Below, in pieces: positions 15,995 through 24,965 of a stretch of DNA of 64,000 nucleotides. Where the stretch lies: contig NZ_CP133778.1 in NCBI RefSeq assembly GCF_034347405.1, positions 124,001 through 188,000 of the forward strand. Reading direction: 5' to 3'. The notes under the pieces were generated by a model. That model was not told the DNA's origin. It saw only the letters and a list, made by a program, of their open reading frames with translations, and ran no database searches. The translations under genes and the position numbers were made by a program. Source of the DNA: Pseudomonas sp. CCC3.1 (lineage in GTDB: Bacteria > Pseudomonadota > Gammaproteobacteria > Pseudomonadales > Pseudomonadaceae). Numbering within the stretch: position 1 is the stretch's first letter; each line of letters starts with the position of its first letter.

Positions 15995-16585
15995 ATGACA
16001 TTGCCGCTGTTCCCCTTGAGTACCGTCCTTTTTCCGGGCTGTGTGCTGGATTTGCAGATTTTCGAAGCACGCTACCTCGACATGATCGCCCGCTGCATGA
16101 AGCAAGGCACCGGCTTTGGTGTGGTGTGCATTCTTGAAGGCAGTGAAGTCGGCGAAGCCCCGCAAGACATTGCCGTGGTGGGCTGTGAGGCATTGGTTCG
16201 TGATTTCCAGAAGCAAGAAAACGGCTTGTTGGGGATCCGGGTTGAAGGTGGACGCCGGTTTGAGGTGCTGAGCACCGAGTTACAGCCAGATAAGTTGCTG
16301 ATAGCCGAAGTGGAATGGCTGGATGAAATCCCGGAGCAGCCGCTGCAGGATGAGGACCAAGACCTTTTGGCGTTGCTCAAGGCCTTGGCAGAACACCCGA
16401 TGGTCGCTGCGCTGAACATGAACACCGAGGTGGAGGGCCAGCAATCGCTGGCTAACCAATTGGCCTACCTGCTGCCTTTTGCCGAAGAAGACAAGATCGA
16501 CTTGCTGCAGGTTGATGACCCGCAGCTGCGTCTGGACGGGATTCAAGCCCTGCTCGATGAAATGCAGGGCGACATGTTCAACTAA
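15995..16585 (+). CDS. LON peptidase N-terminal (substrate-binding) domain protein
   Basis: A 196-residue stand-alone version of the Lon N-terminal substrate-recognition domain, with the opening LPLFPLSTVLFPGCVLDLQIFEARY typical of the family, and no ATPase or protease domain. It may act as an adaptor or chaperone-like factor; the function is not established. The start has an AAGGAGG site 8 bases upstream and follows lrgB by 10 bases, suggesting cotranscription. Confidence 0.9.
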   Translation: MTLPLFPLSTVLFPGCVLDLQIFEARYLDMIARCMKQGTGFGVVCILEGSEVGEAPQDIAVVGCEALVRDFQKQENGLLGIRVEGGRRFEVLSTELQPDKLLIAEVEWLDEIPEQPLQDEDQDLLALLKALAEHPMVAALNMNTEVEGQQSLANQLAYLLPFAEEDKIDLLQVDDPQLRLDGIQALLDEMQGDMFN

Positions 16586-16592
16586 AATTCAC

Positions 16593-16614
16593 GCCCCTGT
16601 ACGAGCGGGCTTTT
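16593..16614 (+). terminator. Weak hairpin with T run after the LON-domain gene
   Basis: A short GCCC/GGGC stem is followed by TTTT at 16611-16614, just after the stop codon and before the convergent gene. The stem is short, so this is tentative. Confidence 0.35.
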
Positions 16615-16620
16615 GATCAT

Positions 16621-17937
16621 CTAATAGGCGTAGCGCAGCATCTCTTTGGATAAATGGCCCAGCATGAAGAAGCCATACAGCGCCGCGCACGAAGGCAAGA
16701 TCATCCACCAGACTTTTACCGGCACCGGTGTCAGCACCCGATAGCGCTGGGTCAACGCCAGGGCGAAGGCGTTGACGGTGATGGCGAGCAGAGCGCCAGC
16801 CATGATGTCAGTCGGCCAGTGAGCCCCCAGGTACACCCGCGACATGGCGACGGTAATTGCCAGCAAGCAACCTATCAGCACGCAGGTAATGCGCATGCGT
16901 TGCGGTTTTTCGCGGCCAGCCAGAATCGCCAATGCCAAAAAGAAGGCAAACGCCCCGGAACTGTGACCGCTGGGCATGCTGTAGCTGGTCAGCGGGTCAA
17001 CCAGCACTTCAGGGCGCATGCGTGCAAAGAAGTGTTTGGTGGTGGTATTGGCCACGGCAGTAAACAGCGTTACCCCGCCGAAGAAGATCAGCGCCCGCCA
17101 TTGTTTGTTAAAGAACAGCAATGCGCACACCAGTGCGGCGGCCAGCAGTTGAGTGCGGAAGTTGCCGATTTGCGTCACTAGCACGGCGGCCAGGTCCATG
17201 GCGCTGCTGCGGTGCTCTTGCACCAGCGCGTTGATGCCTTGGTCGAATGCGCTCATGTGGGTGTAGCTGAAGAACACTGCGACCAGCAGGGCCAGGCTCA
17301 GTGTGCCGATCAGCACGGTCGCTTTAGGTTGCCGGCGAATATTGGCATGGATGCACAGCCCCAGCAGAGCCGCGATGCTCACGGCAACGATGGCGGCTTG
17401 TGGCCAGAAACCTTCGGGCAGCGGCAAGCGAATGGCCGCGCCGGTCGCCCAGCCGGGCAACAGGTAGGCAACAGACCAGCCCGCACCGGCCAGCAAGCTG
17501 ACGAGAATGAAACGTGGGATGGGCATGTCGCACATCCCGGCGACCATCGGCAGCATCGGACGCAGTGGCCCAATGAAACGGCCGACCAGCAGGCTGACGA
17601 TGCCGTAACGATGAAAGTAGCCCTCGGCCCCGGCTATCCATTCAGGGTGACTGCGCAGCAAGGGCAGGCGCCGAATATTTTGATGGAAACGCCTGCCCAA
17701 GGCGTAAGACAGCACGTCACCCAGCAAACCGCCGAGAAACCCCAGCAGCAGTGTTTCGCCCAAGGAGAGGGCGCCGCTACCGGCCATGACCGCGATTGCA
17801 AACAGCAATACCGTGCCCGGAACGATGATTCCGGCAATGGCCAGGCACTCTGTGCACGCCACAATAAATACTGCCAGACCCAGCCATTGCGGGTTGGCCG
17901 TCAGCCAGCCGGTCACGCTATCGAGCCATGGGCCCAT
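16621..17937 (-). CDS. DedA-PAP2 phosphatase fusion, integral membrane protein
   Basis: A 438-residue inner-membrane protein in two parts. Residues about 1-200 match the DedA/SNARE-associated family (GRFIGPLRPMLPMVAGMCDM). Residues about 225-400 carry the three PAP2 phosphatase motifs: KHFFARMRP, PSGHS and SRVYLGAHWPTD, all with expected catalytic residues. DedA proteins flip or recycle lipid carriers and PAP2 enzymes dephosphorylate lipid pyrophosphates such as undecaprenyl-PP, so the fusion probably handles a lipid phosphate, perhaps undecaprenyl carrier recycling. It is divergent from the glycosylase REP region and convergent with the LON-domain gene. Confidence 0.92.
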   Translation of the reverse strand: MGPWLDSVTGWLTANPQWLGLAVFIVACTECLAIAGIIVPGTVLLFAIAVMAGSGALSLGETLLLGFLGGLLGDVLSYALGRRFHQNIRRLPLLRSHPEWIAGAEGYFHRYGIVSLLVGRFIGPLRPMLPMVAGMCDMPIPRFILVSLLAGAGWSVAYLLPGWATGAAIRLPLPEGFWPQAAIVAVSIAALLGLCIHANIRRQPKATVLIGTLSLALLVAVFFSYTHMSAFDQGINALVQEHRSSAMDLAAVLVTQIGNFRTQLLAAALVCALLFFNKQWRALIFFGGVTLFTAVANTTTKHFFARMRPEVLVDPLTSYSMPSGHSSGAFAFFLALAILAGREKPQRMRITCVLIGCLLAITVAMSRVYLGAHWPTDIMAGALLAITVNAFALALTQRYRVLTPVPVKVWWMILPSCAALYGFFMLGHLSKEMLRYAY

Positions 17938-17977
17938 ACTTCAACTTCCTTTTGTTTTTTGTAGAGAATCAGCAGCC

Positions 17978-18051
17978 CTCTGTAGGAGCGAGCTTGCCTC
18001 GCGATCTTTTGATCGTTTAAAAGATTGCGAGGCAAGCTCGCTCCTACAGAG
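17978..18051. repeat. REP palindrome, family B, copy 1
   Basis: Two 33-base arms (17978-18010 and 18019-18051), complementary apart from one G-U-type mismatch, surround an 8-base loop. The outer end is CTCTGTAGGAGCGAGC. A related copy is at 31307-31393. The right arm contains the TAG stop codon of the minus-strand glycosylase gene, so the repeat reaches into that coding sequence. Confidence 0.85.
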
Positions 18052-18736
18052 GCTCTTCGTTTCGCAAAATCAAATAATCCTGCCCCTCAACCTGCCCGCG
18101 GCGCAGTGGGTTACGGGTGCAGTACGCCGCGTAATCAGCGTCGACAAATCGGTACATCAAATGTTCGTCGCGACCGTGGGGGATTCCCAAGCGGGTGGTT
18201 TGCAGGATTCGCGGCGGTCGTTCTCTGACGTCATCGACCCATAATCGTTCGGAGTCGAAACATTTGGCATCCCATTCCGGGACTTTCAGGCCCAGGGATT
18301 TGCACAGCAATGTCTGCCCCGCGCACAGTGTGTGCGCGTTGCGGGGCTGGCCTTTAGCGTCGGGGTTGTTGCGTTGCATCTGCGCCAGGCTCGCGGGGCC
18401 GGACAGTTCGTCCTGCCACGGGTGTGCGGATTTAATCAGTACGGCATTGCCGGGCCCGTGGGCGCTGAAGTTCAGCGAGTCTCCACCGCGCGCGTAGTAC
18501 ATGTAGATGTACCCGCCATCCAGAAACAAAGCCTTACGTTTTTCTGTGTACCCTAGGGAGGCGTGGCTGCCTTTTTCGGCGCAGTAATACGCTTCGGTTT
18601 CGATAATGCGAGCGCTGAGCCACAGTCCGTTGACCTTATGACGTATGACTTTTCCCAACAGCTCGCGGGCGAGGAGCTGGGCGTCGCGGTTGAAAAAGGC
18701 GTCAGGCAGCATGGTCGGCATCGTCAGAGCGGTCAT
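18044..18736 (-). CDS. DNA-3-methyladenine glycosylase (AAG/MPG family)
   Basis: Base-excision repair enzyme that removes alkylated purines. The protein has the AAG-fold landmarks: FFNRDAQLLARELLGKVI, the catalytic-region IIETEAYY, DGGYIYMYYARGG and GPGNAVLIKSAHP. Several in-frame ATGs lie between 18763 and 18712 and none has a clear ribosome-binding site; 18736 (230 residues) is a compromise and the true start could be any of them. The TAG stop lies in a REP arm. AidB, another alkylation-response protein, is encoded at 51 kb but is not linked. Confidence 0.9.
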   Translation of the reverse strand: MTALTMPTMLPDAFFNRDAQLLARELLGKVIRHKVNGLWLSARIIETEAYYCAEKGSHASLGYTEKRKALFLDGGYIYMYYARGGDSLNFSAHGPGNAVLIKSAHPWQDELSGPASLAQMQRNNPDAKGQPRNAHTLCAGQTLLCKSLGLKVPEWDAKCFDSERLWVDDVRERPPRILQTTRLGIPHGRDEHLMYRFVDADYAAYCTRNPLRRGQVEGQDYLILRNEEPL

Positions 18737-18857
18737 TGGAGAGGCTGAAAAGCACGAGAGCATAGCAAGTCACGCTTAATCGGGGCTGAACGAGGGCTAT
18801 TTGCAGCCCATTTTGACCATCCGCCTGTCACCGCTGTGCGTGAGGCAGCTTGATCGC

Positions 18858-18863
18858 TATAAT
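18858..18863 (+). promoter_or_regulatory. Candidate -10 box for proA
   Basis: A perfect TATAAT lies 36 bases before the proA ATG. The -35 position has no good match, so the call rests on the -10 box and its location alone. Confidence 0.4.
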
Positions 18864-18898
18864 CGGCCGCTTTCCCCTCTGCCAAGACCATTGAGACC

Positions 18899-20170
18899 AT
18901 GACTGAGTCCGTTCTTGACTACATGACCCGCCTGGGTCGCGCTGCTCGTGAAGCCTCCCGAGTGATCGGCCGTGCCAGCACTGCGCAGAAAAACCGTGCC
19001 TTGCAAGGCGCTGCGTCTGCATTGGATGCGGCCCGTGCGCAGTTGACTGCCGCCAATGAACTGGACCTGGCCGCTGGCCGGGCCAACGGCCTGGAGCCCG
19101 CGATGCTGGAGCGCCTGGCGCTGACCCCAGCACGTATCGACAGCATGATTGTCGGCTTGCGCCAGGTGGCCAGTCTGCCGGACCCCATCGGGGCCATTCG
19201 CGACATGAGCTACCGTCCATCGGGGATTCAGGTCGGCAAGATGCGCGTTCCGTTGGGCGTGGTCGGGATTATCTATGAATCGCGTCCGAACGTGACCATT
19301 GACGCTGCCAGCTTGTGCCTGAAGTCGGGTAACGCGACCATTTTGCGCGGTGGTTCTGAAGCCATTCACTCCAACCGCGCCATTGCCATCTGCATCCAGC
19401 GAGGTCTGGCCGAGGCCGGGCTGCCGCCGGCTGTGGTGCAAGTGGTTGAAGTGACTGACCGTGCCGCTGTGGGCGCGCTGATCACCATGCCCGAGTACGT
19501 CGACGTCATCGTGCCGCGGGGCGGCAAAGGCCTGATCGAACGCGTAAGCCGTGATGCCAAGGTGCCGGTTATCAAGCACCTGGATGGTATTTGCCATGTA
19601 TACGTCAGCGCTCATGCTGACCTGGCCAAGGCTCAGCGCATCGCTTTCAATGCCAAGACTTACCGTTATGGCATTTGCGGCGCGATGGAAACCTTGCTGG
19701 TGGATCAGGTCGTGGCGGCGCAGTTTTTGCCCGCGATGGCCGAACAATTTCGCGCCAAGGGCGTCGAATTGCGCGGATGTGAACGCACTCAGTCGCTGAT
19801 CGACGTGGCTGCGGCGACCGAAGAAGACTGGAACACTGAATACCTGGCCGCGATTTTGTCGATTCGTATCGTTGATGGACTGGACCAGGCGATTGAGCAC
19901 ATCAATCACTATGGTTCCCATCACACTGACTCGATCGTGACCGAGCATCAGGGCGAAGGCCGCCGTTTTATGGCCGAAGTCGATTCCAGTTCAGTGATGC
20001 TGAACACCCCAACCTGCTTCGCCGATGGATTTGAATACGGATTGGGTGCGGAGATTGGCATTTCTACTGATAAGCTGCACGCCCGCGGCCCGGTCGGTCT
20101 CGAAGGGTTGACCTGCGAGAAGTACATCGTGGTGGGTGATGGCCAGTTGCGCGGTCAGGAGCCGAGCTGA
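18899..20170 (+). CDS. proA: Gamma-glutamyl phosphate reductase
   Basis: Second enzyme of proline synthesis: NADPH-dependent reduction of gamma-glutamyl phosphate to glutamate semialdehyde. It is 423 residues, the usual length, of the aldehyde-dehydrogenase superfamily. The catalytic cysteine is in YRYGICGAMETLLV, and VPLGVVGIIYESRPNVT and DGICHVY are typical ProA segments. ProB is not in the window. The next gene, nadD, starts within or just after its end, and this is the first gene of a long plus-strand block of housekeeping genes. Confidence 0.97.
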   Translation: MTESVLDYMTRLGRAAREASRVIGRASTAQKNRALQGAASALDAARAQLTAANELDLAAGRANGLEPAMLERLALTPARIDSMIVGLRQVASLPDPIGAIRDMSYRPSGIQVGKMRVPLGVVGIIYESRPNVTIDAASLCLKSGNATILRGGSEAIHSNRAIAICIQRGLAEAGLPPAVVQVVEVTDRAAVGALITMPEYVDVIVPRGGKGLIERVSRDAKVPVIKHLDGICHVYVSAHADLAKAQRIAFNAKTYRYGICGAMETLLVDQVVAAQFLPAMAEQFRAKGVELRGCERTQSLIDVAAATEEDWNTEYLAAILSIRIVDGLDQAIEHINHYGSHHTDSIVTEHQGEGRRFMAEVDSSSVMLNTPTCFADGFEYGLGAEIGISTDKLHARGPVGLEGLTCEKYIVVGDGQLRGQEPS

Positions 20171-20171
20171 C

Positions 20172-20861
20172 TTGGTCGACCTTAGCCCGTTAGTGGTGGT
20201 GCCGGTCATCGACGTGTTACCCCGGCGCATTGGCGTGTTGGGGGGCACCTTCGACCCGGTGCACATCGGGCATTTGCGGGGCGCGCTTGAAGTGGCGGAA
20301 ATGATGGAACTCGATGAGTTGCGTCTGACCCCCAACGCCAGGCCGCCACACCGCGACACCCCGCAGGTGTCGGCGCTCGACCGTTTGGCGATGGTTGAGT
20401 GTGCTGTCGCCGGAGTAGCTACGCTGGTGGTAGACCCCCGGGAGCTGCAACGGAACAAGCCGTCCTACACCATTGATACCCTGGAACTGATGCGGGCCGA
20501 GTTGGCCGCTGATGACCAGTTGTTTTTATTGCTGGGCTGGGACGCTTTTTGCGGCCTGCCCATGTGGCACCGCTGGGAGGAGTTACTCCAGCATTGCCAT
20601 ATCCTGGTGCTACAGCGCCCGGATGCCGACAGCGAACCGCCGGATGCCTTGCGCAACCTGCTGGCAGCGCGCTCGGTAAGCGACCCGCTAGCCCTGAAGG
20701 GGCCCGGCGGACAGATTGCATTCGTCTGGCAGACGCCGCTCGCGGTATCCGCCACCCAGATCCGTCAACTGCTGGCCAGCGGTAAGTCGGTACGTTATCT
20801 GGTGCCCGACGCGGTCCTGGCCTACATCGATGCGCACGGGCTTTACCGTGCGTCGAACTAA
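20172..20861 (+). CDS. nadD: Nicotinate-nucleotide adenylyltransferase
   Basis: Converts nicotinate mononucleotide to deamido-NAD in NAD synthesis. The nucleotidyltransferase motif GGTFDPVHIGH and the C-terminal SATQIR are intact. The start is uncertain: the open frame runs back to 20136 inside proA. I choose TTG at 20172 (229 residues) because AGGAG at 20157-20161 is 10 bases upstream. GTG codons at 20193-20214 are alternatives, and the one at 20214 would give the shortest leader before the conserved RRIGVLGGTFD. It lies between proA and rsfS in the usual Pseudomonas order. Confidence 0.93.
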   Translation: MVDLSPLVVVPVIDVLPRRIGVLGGTFDPVHIGHLRGALEVAEMMELDELRLTPNARPPHRDTPQVSALDRLAMVECAVAGVATLVVDPRELQRNKPSYTIDTLELMRAELAADDQLFLLLGWDAFCGLPMWHRWEELLQHCHILVLQRPDADSEPPDALRNLLAARSVSDPLALKGPGGQIAFVWQTPLAVSATQIRQLLASGKSVRYLVPDAVLAYIDAHGLYRASN

Positions 20862-20931
20862 AAAGGCGTGTTTCAAGGCGCGATTTGACGTGTATTGAAG
20901 CAGCCGAACATACGAGCAAAACGAGTTTTAT

Positions 20932-21426
20932 ATGACTGATAAAGATGTAAGCAAAGTAAAGCGCAAAGGCACCTTCAAAAGCGCCCCGTTGCCAGTTGCC
21001 GCCCACACGGGTGTGGTACTGGCTGGCGAAGCACTGGTGGAAGTGGCCAAAGCAGCACTGGAAGACGTCAAGGCCCAGGACATCCAAGTGATCGACGTGC
21101 GTGATAAGCACAGCATCACTGACTTCATGATCATCGCCACCGGTACTTCGAACCGTCAGATCGGCGCGATGCTGGACAAGGTCCGCGAAGCCGTCAAGGC
21201 ACAGGGCGTCAAGCCGCTGGGTGAAGAAGGCAAGGGCGACAGCGACTGGGTTCTGCTGGATATGGACGATGTGATCGTGCACATGATGACCGCCAGCGCG
21301 CGTCAGTTCTACGACCTGGAACGCCTGTGGGCTGGTGCAGAACAAAGCCGTTCGGCCAGCGCTGCACACCACAGCCCGGAAAACAGCCACGAGCACTTCC
21401 TCAAGCTCAACAAAGACCAGGAATAA
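20932..21426 (+). CDS. rsfS: Ribosome silencing factor
   Basis: RsfS binds ribosomal protein uL14 and blocks joining of the subunits when nutrients are scarce. The core (about residues 32-135) contains DVRDKHSITDFMIIATGTSNRQI and GDSDWVLLDMDDVIVHMM. At 164 residues it is longer than the roughly 105-residue E. coli protein, with a basic N-terminal tail (VSKVKRKGTFKSA) and a His/Ser-rich C-terminal tail. It is followed after 9 bases by rlmH, another ribosome-linked gene, as in many bacteria. Confidence 0.95.
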   Translation: MTDKDVSKVKRKGTFKSAPLPVAAHTGVVLAGEALVEVAKAALEDVKAQDIQVIDVRDKHSITDFMIIATGTSNRQIGAMLDKVREAVKAQGVKPLGEEGKGDSDWVLLDMDDVIVHMMTASARQFYDLERLWAGAEQSRSASAAHHSPENSHEHFLKLNKDQE

Positions 21427-21435
21427 GGGTTCGCT

Positions 21436-21903
21436 GTGCGCCTGCGTTTGATCGCTGTCGGTTCGCGGATGCCCAAGTGGGTGGAAGAAGGTTGGCATGA
21501 GTATGCCAAGCGTCTGCCATCCGAGTTGGCCCTTGAACTGGTAGAAATTCCGCTCAATACCCGTGGCAAGAATGCCGACGTGGCCCGATTCATCCGTCAG
21601 GAAGGCGAGGCCATGCTGGCCAAAGTCGGCCCGGGGGAGCGGATTGTCACCCTCGAAGTGCACGGCAAGCCCTGGAGTACCGAGCAACTGGCGGTTGAGC
21701 TGGACCGCTGGCGCCTCGACTCGCGTACGGTGAACTTTATGGTGGGCGGCCCGGAAGGGTTGGCGCCAGAAGTCTGCGCCCGCGCCGATCAGCGCTGGTC
21801 GCTGTCGCCGTTGACGTTGCCGCACCCGTTGGTAAGGATTCTGATCGGTGAGCAGTTGTATCGCGCCTGGACGGTATTGTCCGGGCACCCTTATCACAAA
21901 TAG
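21436..21903 (+). CDS. rlmH: 23S rRNA (pseudouridine1915-N3)-methyltransferase
   Basis: SPOUT-family methyltransferase that modifies pseudouridine 1915 in helix 69 of 23S rRNA. The 155-residue length and GTG start (MRLRLIAVGSRMPKWVEEG) fit the family. The SAM-binding knot region is visible as FMVGGPEGL and the C-terminal signature as LTLPHPLVRILIGEQLYRAW. It lies 9 bases after rsfS and 14 bases before mrdA, so all are probably one transcript. Confidence 0.97.
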   Translation: MRLRLIAVGSRMPKWVEEGWHEYAKRLPSELALELVEIPLNTRGKNADVARFIRQEGEAMLAKVGPGERIVTLEVHGKPWSTEQLAVELDRWRLDSRTVNFMVGGPEGLAPEVCARADQRWSLSPLTLPHPLVRILIGEQLYRAWTVLSGHPYHK

Positions 21904-21917
21904 CTCAGCGCCCCAGA

Positions 21918-23813
21918 ATGACCCAGCCGATTCGCCTCAAAGACCACGAAAAGGACGCACGCCTTGTGCGCAAACGCGTCGTGGTCGGCGCATTCGTGGT
22001 GGTGGCTCTGATATGCGTACTGATTGCTCGTCTGTACTACTTGCAAGTGGTGCAGTACGACTATCACTCCACGCTGTCTGAAAACAACCGGGTGCATGTG
22101 CAGCCGATCCCCCCGACTCGCGGTCTGATTTTTGACCGCAATGGTGTGGTGATCGCAGACAACCGTCCCAGCTTTAGCCTGACCATGACCCGTGAGCGCT
22201 CGGGCGACTGGGCGCAAGTGCTCGACGCCATCGTCGAAGTGCTGCAACTCACGCCTGAAGACCGCGCCTTGTTTGAAAAGCGCATGAAGCAGGGGCGTCG
22301 GCCGTTTGAGCCGGTGCCGATTCTGTTCGAGCTCAATGAAGAACAAATCGCCCGGATTGCCGTCAACCAGTTCCGCCTGCCAGGGGTTGAGGTGGTTGCC
22401 CAGTTGGTACGCCACTACCCGCAAGGTGCGCATTTTGCGCACTCGGTGGGTTACATGGGGCGGATCAACGAGAAAGAGATTAAAACCCTCGATCCGGTCA
22501 ACTACAGCGGCACTCACCACATTGGCAAAACCGGCATCGAGCGCTTCTATGAAGCCGAGCTGCATGGTCAGGTGGGTTACGAGGAAGTCGAGACCAACGC
22601 GCGTGGCCGTGTGCTGCGGGTGCTTAAACGCACAGACCCGATTCCCGGCAAAGACATCGTTCTAAGCCTGGATATCAAGTTGCAAGAGGCGGCCGAAGAA
22701 GCGCTGGCCGGTCGCCGTGGCGCCGTGGTCGCATTGAACCCGATGACGGGTGAAGTGCTGGCGATGGTCAGCCAGCCGAGTTTTGACCCTAACCTCTTTG
22801 TGACCGGCATCAGCTTCAAGGCCTACGCCGAGCTGCGTGACTCGATTGACCGCCCGCTGTTCAACCGGATCTTGCGTGGCCTGTACCCGCCAGGTTCGAC
22901 CATCAAGCCTGCGGTCGCGATTGCGGGGCTGGACAGCGGTGTCGTGACGGGCACCTCTCGGGTCTATGACCCTGGCTATTACCAGTTGCCCAATTACGAT
23001 CACAAGTACCGTAACTGGAACCGCACCGGTGATGGCTATGTCGATTTGGACACCGCGATCATGCGCTCCAACGACACCTACTTCTATGACCTGGCCCACA
23101 AGCTGGGCATCGACCGTTTGTCGACTTATATGAATCAGTTCGGCATTGGTCAAAAAGTCTCGCTCGACATGTTTGAAGAATCGGCTGGCCTTATGCCTTC
23201 CCGTGAGTGGAAGCGTGCGACCCGGCGTCAGGCGTGGTTCCCGGGCGAAACGCTGATTCTGGGGATTGGTCAGGGCTACATGCAGTCCACCCCTTTGCAA
23301 CTGGCCCAAGCGACTGCGTTGATTGCCAGCAAAGGCAAGTGGAGTCGCCCGCACCTGGCTAAAACCATTGAGGGTGTTCCACCGGTAGACCCTAATCCAA
23401 TGCCCGATATTGTGCTGCGCGACCCGTCCAACTGGGCCAAGGTTACCCACGGCATGCAGCAAGTGGTGCATGGCGCGCGCGGTACGGCGCGGGTTGCAGG
23501 CGTTGGGGCGCAGTATCTGATTGCTGGCAAGAGTGGTACGGCGCAGGTGGTGGCCATCAAGCAGGGCGAAAAATACGACCGCTCCAAGGTCCAGGAACGT
23601 CACCGTGACCACGCCTTGTTCGTCGGTTTTGCGCCGGCTAACAACCCGCAAATCGCGGTCTCGGTCATGATCGAAAACGGCGAAGCCGGCAGCCGCGTGG
23701 CTTCACCTGTGGTGCGTTCGGTCATGGATGCCTGGCTGCTGGATGCAGACGGCAAGCTCAAACCTGAGTACGCCAGCGCTTCAAAGGCGGAGGCTACGGC
23801 CAATGATGAGTAA
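21918..23813 (+). CDS. mrdA: Penicillin-binding protein 2 (elongation transpeptidase)
   Basis: DD-transpeptidase of the rod (elongation) complex, anchored in the inner membrane by one N-terminal helix (VVVGAFVVVALICVLIARLYY), with the rest in the periplasm. The three active-site motifs are present: SxxK in PPGSTIKP, SxN in MRSNDTYF and KSG in AGKSGTAQV. It has 631 residues, the normal length. The end overlaps the rodA start by about 11 bases. It forms a conserved cell-shape operon with rodA, mltB, rlpA and dacA. Confidence 0.97.
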   Translation: MTQPIRLKDHEKDARLVRKRVVVGAFVVVALICVLIARLYYLQVVQYDYHSTLSENNRVHVQPIPPTRGLIFDRNGVVIADNRPSFSLTMTRERSGDWAQVLDAIVEVLQLTPEDRALFEKRMKQGRRPFEPVPILFELNEEQIARIAVNQFRLPGVEVVAQLVRHYPQGAHFAHSVGYMGRINEKEIKTLDPVNYSGTHHIGKTGIERFYEAELHGQVGYEEVETNARGRVLRVLKRTDPIPGKDIVLSLDIKLQEAAEEALAGRRGAVVALNPMTGEVLAMVSQPSFDPNLFVTGISFKAYAELRDSIDRPLFNRILRGLYPPGSTIKPAVAIAGLDSGVVTGTSRVYDPGYYQLPNYDHKYRNWNRTGDGYVDLDTAIMRSNDTYFYDLAHKLGIDRLSTYMNQFGIGQKVSLDMFEESAGLMPSREWKRATRRQAWFPGETLILGIGQGYMQSTPLQLAQATALIASKGKWSRPHLAKTIEGVPPVDPNPMPDIVLRDPSNWAKVTHGMQQVVHGARGTARVAGVGAQYLIAGKSGTAQVVAIKQGEKYDRSKVQERHRDHALFVGFAPANNPQIAVSVMIENGEAGSRVASPVVRSVMDAWLLDADGKLKPEYASASKAEATANDE

Positions 23814-24948
23814 TTTTGACCGCATCCTCTCCAGTGAGGATGTGATGCGTCGCCGTGCCACGCTGCTTCAGCGTTTGCACATCGACGGCCCGTTGCTGAT
23901 TTTGTTGCTGACGCTCGCAGCGGGCAGTTTGTTTGTGTTGTATTCGGCCAGTGGCAAAAGCTGGGACTTGTTGAGCAAACAGGCGACCTCGTTTGGTATC
24001 GGTCTGGTGTCGATGTTCATCATCGCTCAACTGGAACCACGCTTTATGGCGCGCTGGGTGCCGATCGGCTATCTGGCCGGGGTCATGTTGCTGGTGGTGG
24101 TGGACGTCATGGGCCACAACGCCATGGGTGCTACGCGCTGGATCAACATTCCGGGGGTCATTCGTTTCCAGCCCTCTGAGTTCATGAAAATCCTGATGCC
24201 CGCGACCATCGCCTGGTATCTCTCCAAGCGCACCTTGCCGCCGCAGCTCAAGCACGTGGCGGTCAGTTTGTTGCTGATCGGGATCCCCTTTGGCCTGATC
24301 GTACGTCAGCCCGACCTTGGGACGGCGTTGCTGGTACTGGCTGGTGGTGCATTCGTGCTGTTTATGGGCGGTTTGCGCTGGCGCTGGATTATCAGCGTGC
24401 TGGCGGCGGCCATACCGGTGGCGATTGCCATGTGGTTTTTCATCATGCACGACTACCAGAAGCAGCGAATCTTGACCTTCCTCGACCCTGAGAGCGATCC
24501 GCTGGGCACTGGCTGGAACATCATTCAGTCCAAGGCAGCCATCGGTTCGGGCGGCGTGTTTGGTAAAGGCTGGCTGCTGGGCACCCAGTCGCACCTGGAC
24601 TTTCTGCCAGAAAGCCACACCGACTTCATCATCGCCGTTATGGGGGAGGAGTTCGGCCTGGTGGGCATTTGCGCGTTGCTGTTGATCTACCTGCTGTTGA
24701 TTGGTCGCGGCCTGGTGATTACTGCCCAGGCACAGACGCTGTTCGGCAAGTTGCTGGCGGGCAGTTTGACCATGACTTTTTTTGTTTACGTTTTCGTCAA
24801 CATCGGTATGGTCAGTGGCCTGTTGCCGGTGGTGGGTGTGCCATTGCCGTTTATTAGTTATGGCGGAACTTCGCTCGTGACGCTGCTGTCAGCGTTTGGA
24901 GTTTTGATGTCGATCCACACGCATCGAAAGTGGATCGCGCAAGTTTGA
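23803..24948 (+). CDS. rodA: Rod-shape peptidoglycan glycosyltransferase RodA
   Basis: SEDS-family glycosyltransferase that polymerises glycan strands with PBP2 in the elongation complex. About ten hydrophobic helices are visible, with family segments such as GATRWINIPGVIRFQPSEFMKI and GLVGICALLLIYLLLIGRG, and the C-terminal MVSGLLPVVGVPLPFISYGG. Two adjacent ATG codons (23803, 23806) lie inside the end of mrdA and both fit; the first gives 381 residues. A longer frame from 23728 is inside mrdA and is rejected. Confidence 0.96.
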   Translation: MMSNFDRILSSEDVMRRRATLLQRLHIDGPLLILLLTLAAGSLFVLYSASGKSWDLLSKQATSFGIGLVSMFIIAQLEPRFMARWVPIGYLAGVMLLVVVDVMGHNAMGATRWINIPGVIRFQPSEFMKILMPATIAWYLSKRTLPPQLKHVAVSLLLIGIPFGLIVRQPDLGTALLVLAGGAFVLFMGGLRWRWIISVLAAAIPVAIAMWFFIMHDYQKQRILTFLDPESDPLGTGWNIIQSKAAIGSGGVFGKGWLLGTQSHLDFLPESHTDFIIAVMGEEFGLVGICALLLIYLLLIGRGLVITAQAQTLFGKLLAGSLTMTFFVYVFVNIGMVSGLLPVVGVPLPFISYGGTSLVTLLSAFGVLMSIHTHRKWIAQV

Positions 24949-24965
24949 TTAAGGTGAACAATTCA

